Part shown: positions 34,870 through 45,395 of the stretch, in pieces
Numbering within the stretch: the first letter of the stretch is position 1
Layout of the letters: each line of letters begins with the position of its first letter
DNA from: Ursus arctos
Taxonomy: Eukaryota > Chordata > Mammalia > Carnivora > Ursidae
Assembly: GCF_023065955.2 (NCBI RefSeq)
Contig: NW_026622874.1
Coordinates: 6,988,001 to 7,052,000, forward strand
DNA length: 64,000 nucleotides
Reading direction: 5' to 3'
Notes under the pieces: generated by a model
Databases searched by the model: none
What the model saw: only the letters and a program-made list of their open reading frames with translations
What the model was told of the DNA's origin: nothing
Position numbers and translations under genes: made by a program

Positions 34870-35505
34870 CTGCAGATGGGATGGAAAGAGCAGGAGAACT
34901 AGAATCAGGAGCGGAGCCCAAAGATGGAACTGACGGGCTGCAATCTCATGATGAAACCTGAACTGACGAGCAATGAATGTGGTTTCCTGAGATTGCATGT
35001 ACTCCTGGTGAAAATCGTTGAAATGACAACAAAGGATTTAGAATATTCCAGAAACTGAGCTGATGAGGCAGCAGCAGGGTTTGAGGGGACCGACTCCAAT
35101 TCTAGAAATTCTACCACGGGTCCAATGCTGTCAAACAGCATCTCCTGCTACAGAGAAATCCTCCATGAAAGGGAGAGTCTATTGATGCCGCAAACTTCAT
35201 TGTTATTATTTTAAGAAATTGCCACGGCCACCCCACCTTCAGCACCCACCACCCTGACCAGTCAGTGGCCACCAGCGTGGAGGCGAGACCCTCCAGCAGC
35301 AAAAAGATTACATCTCAGATGAAGGCTACCATCTGTAAGCAATAAGGTATTTTTTAAGGGATGTCCATTGTTTTTTATTTTTAAAATTTTTTGGTACATT
35401 GTTCTTTAGACGTAATGCTATTGCACACGTACCAGACTACAGGATCCGTGGACGACCTTTATATGCACAAGGAAACCAGTGTATCCGAGGGACTGGCTTT
35501 GCTGA
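34870..35505 (+). mobile_element. Tigger1-like DNA transposon, 3' part
   Basis: Matches the TcMar-Tigger1 3' region: the end of the transposase-coding part ('GAAATGACAACAAAGGATTTAG', 'GCAAACTTCATTGTTATTATTTTAAG', 'CAGCAAAAAGATTACATCTC'), then the non-coding end with 'AGACGTAATGCTATTGCACACG' and 'CTTTATATGCAC'. The 5' half and the terminal repeat are missing. Reading frames are disrupted, so no transposase is made. Confidence 0.85.
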
Positions 35506-35648
35506 TCCCCCTTTCTTCTCTGTACCACTCAGCACGCTTCAAATACTCGCTAACTTAGAAAACAATTACTTCACTCCTGAAGTTGCTCCTTTCTGCTCCT
35601 CATCTTTTCCCATGGACTCCAGAACCCTGACTCCACTTTCTCCTCTCT

Positions 35649-35904
35649 GCCACCCAGGCGCCCCGTTTTCACATTTTAATGTCTCTGGAATCAGGATGCA
35701 TTTTATAATCCATACAAGTTTTTCTTTTTTTTTCCCCCTGGATGGTTTACAAAAATAAAGTGCTTCTTATATTGATGGTATCTATAATTGGACGAAAAAG
35801 GTACAGGGGAAGGTCATTTAAAATAGATACGGGGCGCCTGGTTGGTGCCGTCGGTTAAGCATCTGACTCTCGGTTTCGGCTCAGGTTGTGATCTCAGGGT
35901 CGTG
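35649..35904. repeat. Local duplication, copy 1
   Basis: 256 bp very similar to 37010-37257. It starts in both copies at the SINE head complement 'GCCACCCAGGCGCCCC', runs through unique sequence ('TTTACAAAAATAAAGTGCTTC', 'GGTACAGGGGAAGGTCATTT') and ends in the head of a sense SINE at 'GATCTCAGGGTCGTG'. Confidence 0.93.
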
Positions 35905-35920
35905 CTCTCTCTCTCTAAAA
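35828..35920 (+). mobile_element. Can-SINE with middle deleted
   Basis: Sense copy inside duplication copy 1. It jumps from 'CAGGGTCGTG' directly to 'CTCTCTCTCTCTAAAA', losing about 80 bp that its partner at 37186 retains. Confidence 0.88.
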
Positions 35921-36815
35921 ATGATTCCCCAATCCAGTTTCCCACCCGTGCCCTCCCCAGTGTCACGACTGTCCCCAACCACCCGAAGGCTGATTCTCCT
36001 GCTGGCTCACGTTTGTCCTCCAAGTCAGGGACCTCTACCGCCGCTGTCCCCAAACTGCTCTCTCTGACGGTTGCGCCTCCAAGAAACATTGGATTGTATT
36101 TTCCTGAATCCTTTCGACTTCCATCTTTTCCCACTGAGTTCACGCACAGTTTGTCCTCTTGAAATTCTCTTGGCTTTTTTTTTTTCCTCTGAAATGCTGT
36201 TTCTTTCCCCCTGAAATGTCAATATCACATCAATTATTGCTGAGCTCAAACACCTGATGGTGGCCGATGCCAGCCTAAGACGGTCCGAAACCTTGAGCCA
36301 TTTGCCTACGACCTTGAAGGTCGTCTGGCTAAATGGGCAGCTGTGCCATCTGACCCTGGCGCCCGTTTCCCTGTCTCCCTGCACTTGCAGAACGGAGACG
36401 CTTTACCTTCAAGCTCGGATCCGGTGCCTTCTCAAGGCCCGGACCCTCCCGCAGCACAGCCCTCGCACTGTCTTGGGTATAGACGATGCTCTTTCTGTAC
36501 AAACAGCTGCCAAGCCCGGGGTCCCATTCCATTACTCCTGAGCTCAGTTATTTGGCAGAGCCAGGAAGCAGAGGGGGGATGACTAGACTTGCTTATCCAC
36601 GTGGTACCTTGTCCTTACAGATGCTATACCCATCGTTCCCCCACCTTTCCTTTCTCCCAGCGACATCCACTCTGACGCAGGCAGCCTCCAGGCAGACTTG
36701 AGAAGAGGGCGGGTGCAGTAGCCTGACGTGGATGAAAACGAGATTCTTCTACGTGTAATATTGTATCAGCTCTAAGAGGCACTTTTTTTCCCCACATTTT
36801 ATTTATTTATTTATT
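35921..36815. other. Intergenic between the duplicated blocks
   Basis: Unique-looking DNA. Open frames on both strands are not recognisable. No exon was seen. Confidence 0.4.
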
Positions 36816-36819
36816 TTTA

Positions 36820-37025
36820 ATGCTTTAGAGATTTTTTTCTATTTGAGAGAGGGAGAGTGATCGAGAGAGAGAGAGCACGAGCGGCGGGAAGGGCAGGAGG
36901 AGAGAGAGAAGCAGGCTTCCCGAGGAGCGGGGAGCCCCATGTAGGGATTGATCGATCCCAGGACCCTGCGATCATGACCTGAGCCGAAGGCAGATGCTTT
37001 ACTGACTGAGCCACCCAGGCGCCCC
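36820..37025 (-). mobile_element. Can-SINE
   Basis: Complement orientation with 'TTTTTTCTATTTGAGAGAGGG' tail to 'CCACCCAGGCGCCCC'. Its head end forms the left edge of duplication copy 2. Confidence 0.92.
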
Positions 37026-37257
37026 TATTTCCACATTTTAATGTCTCTGAAATCACGATGCGTTTTATAATCCATGCAAGTTTTTTTTCCTTGGTGGTTT
37101 ACAAAAATAAAGTGCTTCTTATACTGATGGTATCTATAATTGGATGAAATAAGGTACAGGGGAAGGTCATTTAAAATACATATGGAGCACCTGGGTGGCG
37201 CAGTCAGTTGAGCGTCTGACTCTTGGGTTCGGCTCAGGTCGTGATCTCAGGGTCGTG
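37010..37257. repeat. Local duplication, copy 2
   Basis: Partner of 35649-35904, about 1.36 kb away in direct orientation. By eye roughly nine in ten bases agree. Here both flanking SINEs are complete. Confidence 0.93.
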
Positions 37258-37375
37258 AGATCGAGCCCTCCCTGTGTGGGGCTCAGTGCTCAGCGGAGTG
37301 TCTGCTTGAGATTCTCTCTCCCTGCCCCTTCCTGCTTGTGCTCTCTCTCTCTAAAATAAATAGATCTTAGAAAAA
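37186..37375 (+). mobile_element. Can-SINE
   Basis: Sense, full-length, head 'GGAGCACCTGGGTGGCGCAG', tail 'AAAATAAATAGATC'. Counterpart of the deleted copy at 35828. Confidence 0.92.
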
Positions 37376-37489
37376 TACATATAAAATGCAAGTAAATAGC
37401 TCTTATTATTTGATATGAATATTAAGTACCAGCGTTAAAAATGAGATTTTAGAACACTCGGCAGGCATACTTGGATTTCTTGTCTGTTA

Positions 37490-37583
37490 TTTTTTTAATT
37501 AAGCTCAGCGCCCAGCGTGGGGCTTGAACTCCCGGCCTGGAGATCGAGTCACTCGCCCTACTGACAGAGGCAACCAGGCGGCC
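37490..37583 (-). mobile_element. Can-SINE, old short type
   Basis: Complement head-only copy 'AAGCTCAGCGCCCAGCGTGGGG' to 'GCAACCAGGCGGCC'. Confidence 0.82.
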
Positions 37584-38198
37584 GTAGGCAGGCACACTTT
37601 GAGAGAAGTGTTCCAGCACATTACCTCCCAGAAGCAGCACCATGTACTTGTCTTATCTGTCCTGCCACATTTTGTCAACTAGTAGAGGACAGAGACCCAG
37701 AGGAAGATGTAGCTTGGTATTCTCTACCTAGAGAGCAATGAAGAGCCGACAGCAAGCCCTGCGAGCAGAAACTGTGAACCAGGGGTTTCTATGGAGGCAG
37801 CGGCCGACAGACAGCGCAGAGAGAATGCGTGGTTGCTCAGGAGTCGAGCCCCGGGCTCCTGGCCTCGGTCTTGGCTAGACGGCTGGCCTCTGATCTCACC
37901 TCCATGCCTCTCGCCACGAGGAGAGCGACTGGCTTATCAGACAGTCGCACTAGACGTGTGTTGTGACAACAGGAGTCGCTTGACAGCTTGGTCAGGAATT
38001 CATTGTTTATCCTTTTGTCCTTTCCTGATCTGCTTCCCACCTGCTTCTGCACCTCTCCCTGCGAGGTCAACCTGGCAGCTCATGGTGCGGGGTGGGGGTG
38101 GGGTCCTGGATGCAACATGCTACTCCATAAACAATTAGCTGTGATCATTGTAAAAGCAAGGAGCTCTGTAACCAGAAAGGCAGAGCAGAGGGGTCTGA

Positions 38199-38244
<46 letters not shown>

Positions 38245-39039
38245 TGCGTTTTCTCAGCATCCTTAGATGGTTTTCTCCTGTTGGGAGCTTTCGCAGTCAC
38301 ACGCAGGGCGGTGGCCAGCTTGGTCCCTGGATGCTTGCTTGAGCAAGGGGCAGGCGGCGGAGGACTTTTCCTGCTTACGGAAGCGACAAGGGACTTGTGG
38401 GTTCCTTCCCAGGAGCTGGCGTGCAGAGCGGGCGATGAGAAGCGCGTTGGTGCTGGAAGGGCCAAGGTCTGAGCCGCGCTGGGCTTGCGAGCCCTCCCCC
38501 GTGGCCGGCCCGGCGTGCCCTGTCTCCTCTCCCTCCAGCAGCCTGGTGAATGCAGGTCAGGGAATACTATTTTGAGTGCTCGGAGAGGGACGGGAGGCTG
38601 CTGGAGATATCAGCCTGCCCGCGGGAGGCCGAGGGGACAATAGCACCGTCAAGGCTGTTCTGAACGCGGAGCCTGCTCCTTGCCTGCCGTGCTCGCTGCA
38701 TCACTCCGGGTGCTCTGTCTGCCAAAACCACACTGAGAGGAAGCTGCTGAGACAAAGAGGGGACCATGGAGCCAACTTCTATTTCCAGCCTGTGCTTGAC
38801 CCTGGCAAGTGACCTTGAGCAGGTCACTAACCCTCCCAGGGTAATTATATCGGATTCCATCCTAGGTCCAGGAACTCCTGTGAAAATGGATAAGTTGAGA
38901 TTTTAAAAGGCCCTGAGATCTCAGAAGAGATAAATGAACAATGTTTGGGGCCAGTGTTCTGGGCTGCCCTTGAAGTCTGGCCCTCCACGCACAGGCCGTG
39001 TTCTCTCCTCACCCGGTGACCAAGCGTAGAACACACTGA
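37584..39039. other. Intergenic, no gene recognised
   Basis: Unique GC-moderate sequence with one microsatellite and a short MIR-like patch at 38785-38850. No recognisable coding region. Confidence 0.4.
38200..38242. repeat. (CA)n/(CG)n alternating microsatellite
   Basis: ACACAC-CGCGCG-CACACA run of about 43 bp, an alternating purine-pyrimidine tract. Confidence 0.95.
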
Positions 39040-39051
39040 AGATCAGTGATG

Positions 39052-39237
39052 GGGGCGCCCGGGGGGCTCAGTCGGTGACGCGTCTGCCTTTGGCTCAGGT
39101 CATGATCCTGGGGTCCTGGGATCAAGTCCCGCATTGGGCTCCCTGCTCGGAGGGGAGCCTGCTCCTCTCCCTCTGCCCCTCCTCCCCACCCCTTGCTTGT
39201 GTTCTCTGTCTCAAATAAAGAAAATCTTTAAAAAAAA
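39052..39237 (+). mobile_element. Can-SINE
   Basis: Sense copy. TSD AGATYAGTGATG at 39040-39051 and 39238-39249. Confidence 0.92.
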
Positions 39238-39249
39238 AGATTAGTGATG

Positions 39250-39450
39250 AAAATAGCTAACATTGATTAAATATTGACTACGTGCTGGGCGCTTTAATAC
39301 TCAACCTTATGAGGGACAGTTGAAGAAACAGAAGTCCAGAGAGTTTAAGTAACTTTCCTAAGGTCACACAGTCAATATGCCACAGCCAGTGCCTGAACTC
39401 TGGCTTCCTGAGCCCAGGGTCTGCCCTTAACCACGACGCTGGAGCGTATT
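39250..39450 (-). repeat. MIR element
   Basis: Complement MIR: 'AATAGCTAACATTGATTAAATATTG', 'CTGGGCGCTTTAATAC' and 'TTAAGTAACTTTCCTAAGGTC'. It abuts the right TSD of the preceding SINE. Confidence 0.88.
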
Positions 39451-39579
39451 TAACAACCAGGCAATTTGTCGTTCGTGAGCACGTGGCGGTACGCTCTGCA
39501 CTGAGCTGGATGATGGGAGATTCAGAGCTGTAAAAACAGGAGACAGGCAAAGGCTGGGTTCTAAGCTGGGAATAGCGAG

Positions 39580-39693
39580 GGGCACCTGGCTGGCTCCAGT
39601 TGGTGGATCATGCGACTCTTGAGCTCAGGGTTGGGAGTTCAAGTCCCAGAAATTTGTGTAGAGATTACTTAAATTTAAAACCTTATAGATAGA

Positions 39694-39728
<35 letters not shown>

Positions 39729-39744
39729 AATGAATGAATGAATA
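39580..39744 (+). mobile_element. Can-SINE, old type, with (TAAA)n tail
   Basis: Sense head-only copy 'GGGGCACCTGGCTGGCTCC'. Its A-rich tail has expanded into (TAAA)n from about 39688 to 39744. Confidence 0.88.
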
Positions 39745-40534
39745 GGGTGATACCAAAGTGCTTGCTTTTGGAGAACTGAGGAAAGAGGGATGAGTATGGG
39801 CTGGACTCTTGGAGGAAACTCCATGGAGAGGAGGCTCGAGTATTTTCATTTTCTGCCACGCGAACGGAGTGAGAACACTTAAGCTCTCTGGAATCACCAT
39901 GTCTAGAAAGATGCTAATTCATCTTGGTTGTAGGAAAAGGGGCAAGGAGGAGGGGCTCTTTCAAGGTCAAGTGTGGGGGCCACTGCCTGTACTGTCTTGG
40001 ACTGCTTGGGCTGGTTGACAAGGCACTCTGGCTCTTGGAAGCCTCTGTGACCTTCCGCACTACAGAAAACCTCACAGGTTGTCTGCGTTAGAATCACACA
40101 AGCTGTATGTCAATTATATGTCAATGACAGATGTATATATATGCCACCTGCGTGTCTCCCAAATGGTTTCGGCCATAGAACACTTCCTTCATAGAACTCG
40201 TGTCGGTCATTCCTAGACGTCCAAAATTTGGGAACCACTGACATAAAGGAGAGCACGCCACTGGAAATAGAAGTGGTTTACGACCCCCAAGCAACTTAAA
40301 ACCACACTCCCTGCACATCCAGGTGTAATGGTCGCCCTTCCCAGAGCCAGCAAGGCATGACTTCCCACTCTTTTGACACTTGGGTTTTTTCCCGTGTTAC
40401 TCCCCGAGCAAGAATGCCAATATCTCAAATGCGAGTACTTGGCTGGTGTATCTTTTTGGGCACCATGGCTCCTAGTCCACACCTTGTCTAAAGAAGGTCA
40501 ATAAATATATGTTGGTTTAAAATCAAAGACAGCG
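39745..40534. other. Intergenic, no gene recognised
   Basis: Unique sequence. No repeat family or exon was recognised. Confidence 0.4.
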
Positions 40535-40640
40535 GTCGAGTCTCCTGGCTGGCTCAGTTGGTGGGGCATGCGACTCTTGATCTCGGGGTCCTGAGCTCAA
40601 GCCCCACTTTGGGCGCAGAGCTTACTTAAAAAAAAAAAAA
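40535..40640 (+). mobile_element. Can-SINE, old short type
   Basis: Head-only sense copy 'GAGTCTCCTGGCTGGCTCAG' ending in an A-run. Confidence 0.85.
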
Positions 40641-40689
40641 ATCAGAGTCAGAGCAGAGAGAAGAAAATGAAGAGGAAGGGGAAAAAAGC

Positions 40690-40830
40690 ACCCTTGAAAT
40701 GACAGCAATTATTGGCAATTTGCAACTGATTACTTCGTTGTTAATTACTACGCGTCAATCAGTACTTTTTGGGAGACTAATAAATTGTTTAAAATGCAAA
40801 ATAATGTAAATTTTCATCTTGGTGCAAGCT
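40690..40830. promoter_or_regulatory. AT-rich island, candidate conserved non-coding element
   Basis: Non-repetitive AT-rich sequence with 'GCAATTATTGGC', 'TTGTTAATTACTACG' and 'GACTAATAAATTG', i.e. several homeodomain/POU-like cores in GC-richer surroundings. Conservation cannot be tested here. Confidence 0.25.
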
Positions 40831-40909
40831 GGATATGCAGTTAGAGGGAACCAGCTTGGGGGCATGATGTCTAAAATCCCCTTCCCTTTATTAGCTTGGC
40901 CTGCTTTCT

Positions 40910-41117
40910 TTCTTTTTTTTTTTTTTTTAAAGATTTTATTTATTTATTCGACAGAGAGAGAGACAGCCAGCGAGAGAGGGAACACAAGCAGGGGGAGTGG
41001 GAGAGGAAGAAGCAGGCTCACAGTGGAAGAGCCTGATGTGGGGCTCGATCCCACAACGCCGGGATCACGCCCTGAGCCGAAGGCAGACGCCCAACCGCTG
41101 TGCCACCCAGGCGCCCC
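40910..41117 (-). mobile_element. Young SINEC1-type Can-SINE
   Basis: Complement orientation, full length. Exact 17-bp TSD AGCTTGGCCTGCTTTCT at 40893-40909 and 41118-41134. Confidence 0.96.
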
Positions 41118-41134
41118 AGCTTGGCCTGCTTTCT

Positions 41135-43214
41135 AGTGTGACGGGCTCTGGCCACCGGAGGTTTGATGCCCGGACCTGGGGTCTGATGAAGCCCGAGGAC
41201 CCTTGGGTCAGTGTGACTGCAGATGCCCAAGGACATGGCTGCTTGTGGAGAGAGCACCATCTGGGACGTATGACTTCTAGGCTCTAAACAGCGTAACTCC
41301 CAATGATGTAGGAGAGACGTCAGGGTTTGACGCTGAAGGGCAAGAAGGACTTCTTGAGGCATCTTCAGTGCAGGAAGACGATTTCATTAAAGCTCAGGGA
41401 CGGGACCTGTGGGCAGAAAGAGCTGCCCTGCGGTCACGAGGAGTGGGTCAATCATATACTTTCAGGTTGGGAGGGGTCAGCGATAGCGTCAGTCTCTAGG
41501 ACTTTGGAAGCAAGGTTTCCAGGATCTTGCGGGGCTAGCTGTTGTTAGGGAAAGGTCATTTTTTACTGTCTAGTAAAACCCTACTCATGAGACCCTTCAG
41601 ATCTATATCGGAGCGCCCTGTGCTTGGGGATGATTGCCAACATGTACCTTGTGGGGCAGAGATAAAGGAAGTCTCCAGGGGAATTTTTGTATGTTACATA
41701 GACTGCCTTTCGCCCTTAGCAAAGAGTTAACATCGAGGCAGCTGAGCTCCTAGAGGAAGTCACTCTGCCTGTTTCGAGGACTTGTTAGTGGGCTGTAGGT
41801 AGTAAGGAGATTTAAGTTTTCTTCTGCCTTTGTTTCCCACGTCATAACCCACCCGGAGTTGGGAAGCTAACCCACCCTGGGAGAGATAACTTGTAAGCCG
41901 TTAGCTGCTGACACTTTGCAGGGGTCCCAGTGTGAGTGGGCAGGGACGTCACTCCTGTGGCTCCCGGGGCTCCTGGCGAGGGGGGGGTCCCTGCACAGGA
42001 TGAAAGTATCTGTGAACATCAGTAGCTTTGGGTTTAGAACATTCTGGCTCCGGAGGGGGCGGGTAATTGATCTTGTTCTTTTGTTCTTCTTGGTTGAGAC
42101 CCCAGTGTGGATCCTCCGTGTCCGGACCACCCGGGCTTGGTCCTCGCTGGGCCAGGGGTCACCTGCGGAGCCCCGTCTCGTCTCCACCCACGCAAGCCGC
42201 ACACGCTGCTGGAGGTGGCCTGGGGGCTTCGAGGTTCCTGCAGAGCCCTGCTGGCAGCCACCAGCCTCCGCCTCTCTGGGGGGTTCCAGTTCCCGCAGCT
42301 CTTTAGAAAGGACTGGAAGGAGGGGGTGGAGAGACTCTGAGCCTTGAAATCCGATCTGTGGTTGTTTTTCCTCTAAAACCGAATGGATCCCCGCCCAGCA
42401 CTTGCCCTGGGCGCCCTTCCAGTCCCGCAGTGACCCGGGAGGAGCGGCTGCTGGGTGGGGCTGGGTGCGCACCTCCAGGACCTGGTCTGGAGCCAGCCCC
42501 CGCCTCGTGACCTTCCCCCCCGGCCCCCACTGGCTCCTGTTGTGCAGCCACGTGAGCCCGGCCACGGCCACGGCTGAGCCCCTGTCTTCAGTTTCCCAGT
42601 TCACTTCCTGTGGATTCCCACTGGGCTGTGCACACAGGGTGCCTCTGATGAATGTGGCTGACAGGGCGCGGGGCGGGGTAGGGGGGGTGTTTTAAACCCA
42701 GCGTTATGAGGCGAGTGTCGGAATCTGCATCAGGATCCCGAATTTCACTGATGCCTGCTAAGGAGCCCGGATGTGCACCGCCATCCGCCTGGTCCCTGGC
42801 CCTGCTGCCACGGGTCACACCCCCTGGAACAAAGACGCAAGGTGTGTGTGGGTGCCTTGGTGTGAGGCTTTGGTTTCACCCAGCTTGCCACGGGCTCTCT
42901 CTCTTGTGACCCCCTCATCCCTTGCCCCTCCTGACCATCTGGTCACCCACCCCTTCTATCTGGTGGGGGCAGCCTCTCCCCTGCATTAAAGCCTGCCACC
43001 CAGGGCCAGGGTTCAAACAGCACCATGGGTTAGCTTGGGGGGACCCCCCCCACCCCGGATTCCCACCCAGGAGCCCCAGGGCAAGGGAACCAGACCACTC
43101 CCAATCAGCTCTTGTATTTCCAAGCTGAACTAAAATGTTTGACCATGACCTCATCTTGGGATTAAAATGGCCTCAATCTTGACAGTGTAGTGAACCGGAT
43201 GTCTTTCTCAGAAT
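41135..43214. other. Intergenic, GC-rich, no gene recognised
   Basis: Contains the longest open frame of the window (complement 41867-42604, 245 codons), but it overlaps frames on the other strand, has low-complexity composition and is not recognisable. Part of 42050-42600 is CpG-containing. I see no exon pattern. Confidence 0.4.
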
Positions 43215-43440
43215 TCCTCTTTCCTGACAAGCATAGAGGCCAACATTTACTGTGGTCTTCCCGTGTGCCACATGCTAGCCAAGTGCTTCCTGCATATTCT
43301 CTCATTTAATCCTCACTATGACTCCAGAGGGAAGGTTCAGTTATCACCCCAATTTTACTGATGAGCTGAGAACAGAGAGGGTGAGTAACTCCTTTAAGAT
43401 TGCACAGCCAGTATGCCGCAGAGCTAAAGGTCTGACTAAG
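43215..43440 (-). repeat. MIR element
   Basis: Complement MIR: 'GCCAACATTTACTGTGG', 'CATTTAATCCTCACTATGACTCC', 'CAATTTTACTGATGAGC' and 'AAGATTGCACAGCCAG'. Confidence 0.9.
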
Positions 43441-43649
43441 GGACGAGTCCTAACAGCCTCCCTGAGGCTGGGTCTGGAGGTCTTACCATCTCTTGTATGC
43501 GACGACCTTCCTTTGTCCTGGATAAAAGCCTTTACATTTGACCAAATCTGGGTTTTATGTTCATTGATCTAGCACAGAGGTCAGGAAACGTGGGCATATG
43601 GGCCAAATCTAGTCGTAGCCTGTTTTTGTAAGGCCTGGTTTTTCATATT

Positions 43650-43862
43650 TAAAAAAAAAAAAAAAGACTATTTATTCACTTGAGAGAGAGAGAGAGCAGG
43701 TGCAAGCTGGAGGCTAGAGCCTGAGCAGGGGTTGGGGGAGAGGAAGGGGGAGAAGCAGACTCCCTGTGGAGTCTCACCTGATGGGGGACTCGATCCTGGG
43801 ACCCTGGGATCATGACCTGAGTGAAAGGCAGACACTTACCGACTGAGCCACCAGGCGCCCCA
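43650..43862 (-). mobile_element. Can-SINE
   Basis: Complement orientation with GA-rich body to 'GAGCCACCAGGCGCCCC', inserted in the MER-type repeat. The A-run at its left suggests a rearranged tail. Confidence 0.88.
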
Positions 43863-43942
43863 TGGCTTTTTACACTTTTAAAGGGTTGTTAACACACACA
43901 CACATGCACTGAATGGTACACTTAAAATGGTTCAGATGGTAA

Positions 43943-45212
43943 CAGAGTTTTTTCTAGCTGGGCCTTTGAATGCTTTAAAAAAATTGTAGTGGAAACATAA
44001 GATAGAATCTACCATCTTAACCAGTGTTAAGCGTGCGTCTCAGTAGACCAGTGTTTTCACATTGTTATGAATGGGTCTCCAGGATCGTTTTGTCTTGCGA
44101 AACTGAAACTCTATACGCATTACACAACAATTCTCGATCTCTCCCCAGGCCCAGGCAACCACCGGTCCACCTTCTGTTTCTAGAAATCTACTTCAGAGAC
44201 CTCACCCGTATGAGCGGAGTCCGCTGTGTTGGCCTTCCTGTGGCGGGCTTCTGTACGTGAGCACGATGTCCTCGTGTTTCTCCCCGGTTCCCACACACGT
44301 AACGACCCGTGACAAGACAGGATTGTCTTCCTTTCGAGGCCAGAGGGAGATTCCGTTGTGTGTAGATAGTACATCGTGCCTGTCAGTCCACGGAGGGACA
44401 CGTGGCTCGTCTCTACCTCTTGGCTACGGTGGGTAGTGCTGCTCGGAGTATGGGTGTGTGGACACCCGAGATCACGCTCCAGTTCTCTTGGATGTAAGTG
44501 GATCCATTTTGAACTTTTCGAAGAACCGCCATACCGTTCTCCGCAGCGGCTGCACCCATTTTAGAATCCCACCTACAGTGCACGAGATTCCAACGTCTCC
44601 ACATCCTCGCCAACACTCGGTTTACTGTTTCTGTTTGTTTCCTTTGGAGTGTGGTCCTCTTGGCGGGTGTGAGGTGCTTCCTCCCTGTGGTTTTTGATTT
44701 CAGTTTCTCTGAGAGTTAGCGATGTTGAGCATACGCGTGTGGCCGTGTGTATCACCCCAGGAGAGATGTCTATACAAGCCCTTTGCCTATTTTTTAATTG
44801 GGTTATTTGATTTTTTTATGTTGTTGAGTTGCAGGAGCTCTTTACATAGTCTGGACCCTAACCCCTTATCAGACAAGTGACTTGCAAATATTCTCTTTCA
44901 TGTCAAAGGTTGTCTTTTAAATCTGTCGATGGTGTCCTTTGATGCACAAAGGTCTTCAAGTTTGACGTCGTCCCATGTGTTTACTTCTGTTCTTGTCGCC
45001 CGTGCTTTCGGTGTCATATCCAAGAAATCATTGCAAATCCAACATCATGAAGCTTTTTGCTATGTTTTCTTCCAGGGGCTTTATAGTTTGGGTTGTTATG
45101 TTTAGGTTGTAATCCATTTTAATTTTTGTATATGGTGTAAGGTAAGGGTCCACTTTAATTCTTTTGCAGGTGGCTATCCAGGGACTGGGGACTGTCCTTT
45201 CCGTCGGGGGGA
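43943..45212 (-). mobile_element. L1 3' end, antisense, with 9-bp TSD
   Basis: Complement of an L1 3' UTR and distal ORF2: '..CCCATTTTAGAATCCCACC..', 'CCTTATCAGACAAGTGACTTGC', 'GTAATCCATTTTAATTTTTG'. It is bounded by AGATGGTAA at 43934-43942 and 45213-45221 and splits another L1 3' tail ('GGTACACTTAAAATGG' | 'TTTTATGTTTTGTGTACTTTAAC'). No intact frames. Confidence 0.85.
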
Positions 45213-45257
45213 AGATGGTAAATTTTATGTTTTGTGTACTTTAACACAATTTTTTTT

Positions 45258-45302
45258 AAAGAGTGAAGAGGAAGAAGAAGAGGAGGAGAAGGAGAAGAAG
45301 GG
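45258..45302. repeat. (GAA/GGA)n purine tract
   Basis: Almost pure AG run from 'GAGTGAAGAGGAAG' to 'GGAGAAGAAGGGG'. Confidence 0.9.
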
Positions 45303-45395
45303 GCAACAGAGATAATGTTTGGCCCACAAATCCTAAACTATTTGCTACTTAGGAGCTGGCCTTTTCCGAGAAGACTGTTGACCCCCAAGCTGGCA

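Larger units (their letters stand above)
43572..45395 (+). mobile_element. MER-type ancient repeat split by a SINE and L1s
   Basis: The left part 'CAGAGGTCAGGAAACGTGGGC..GGCCAAATCTAG' (43575-43645) and right part 'GGCCCACAAATCCTAAACTATTTGC..GACTGTTGACCCCC' (45320-45390) are the two ends of one well-known mammalian non-autonomous repeat whose exact name I cannot confirm. They are now separated by about 1.7 kb of later insertions. Confidence 0.65.

Noticed and set aside
41867..42604. 245-codon open frame on the minus strand, the longest in the window
   Set aside because: GC-rich with overlapping open frames on the opposite strand. The product is not recognisable, there is no splice or promoter context, and its length is within chance for this composition.
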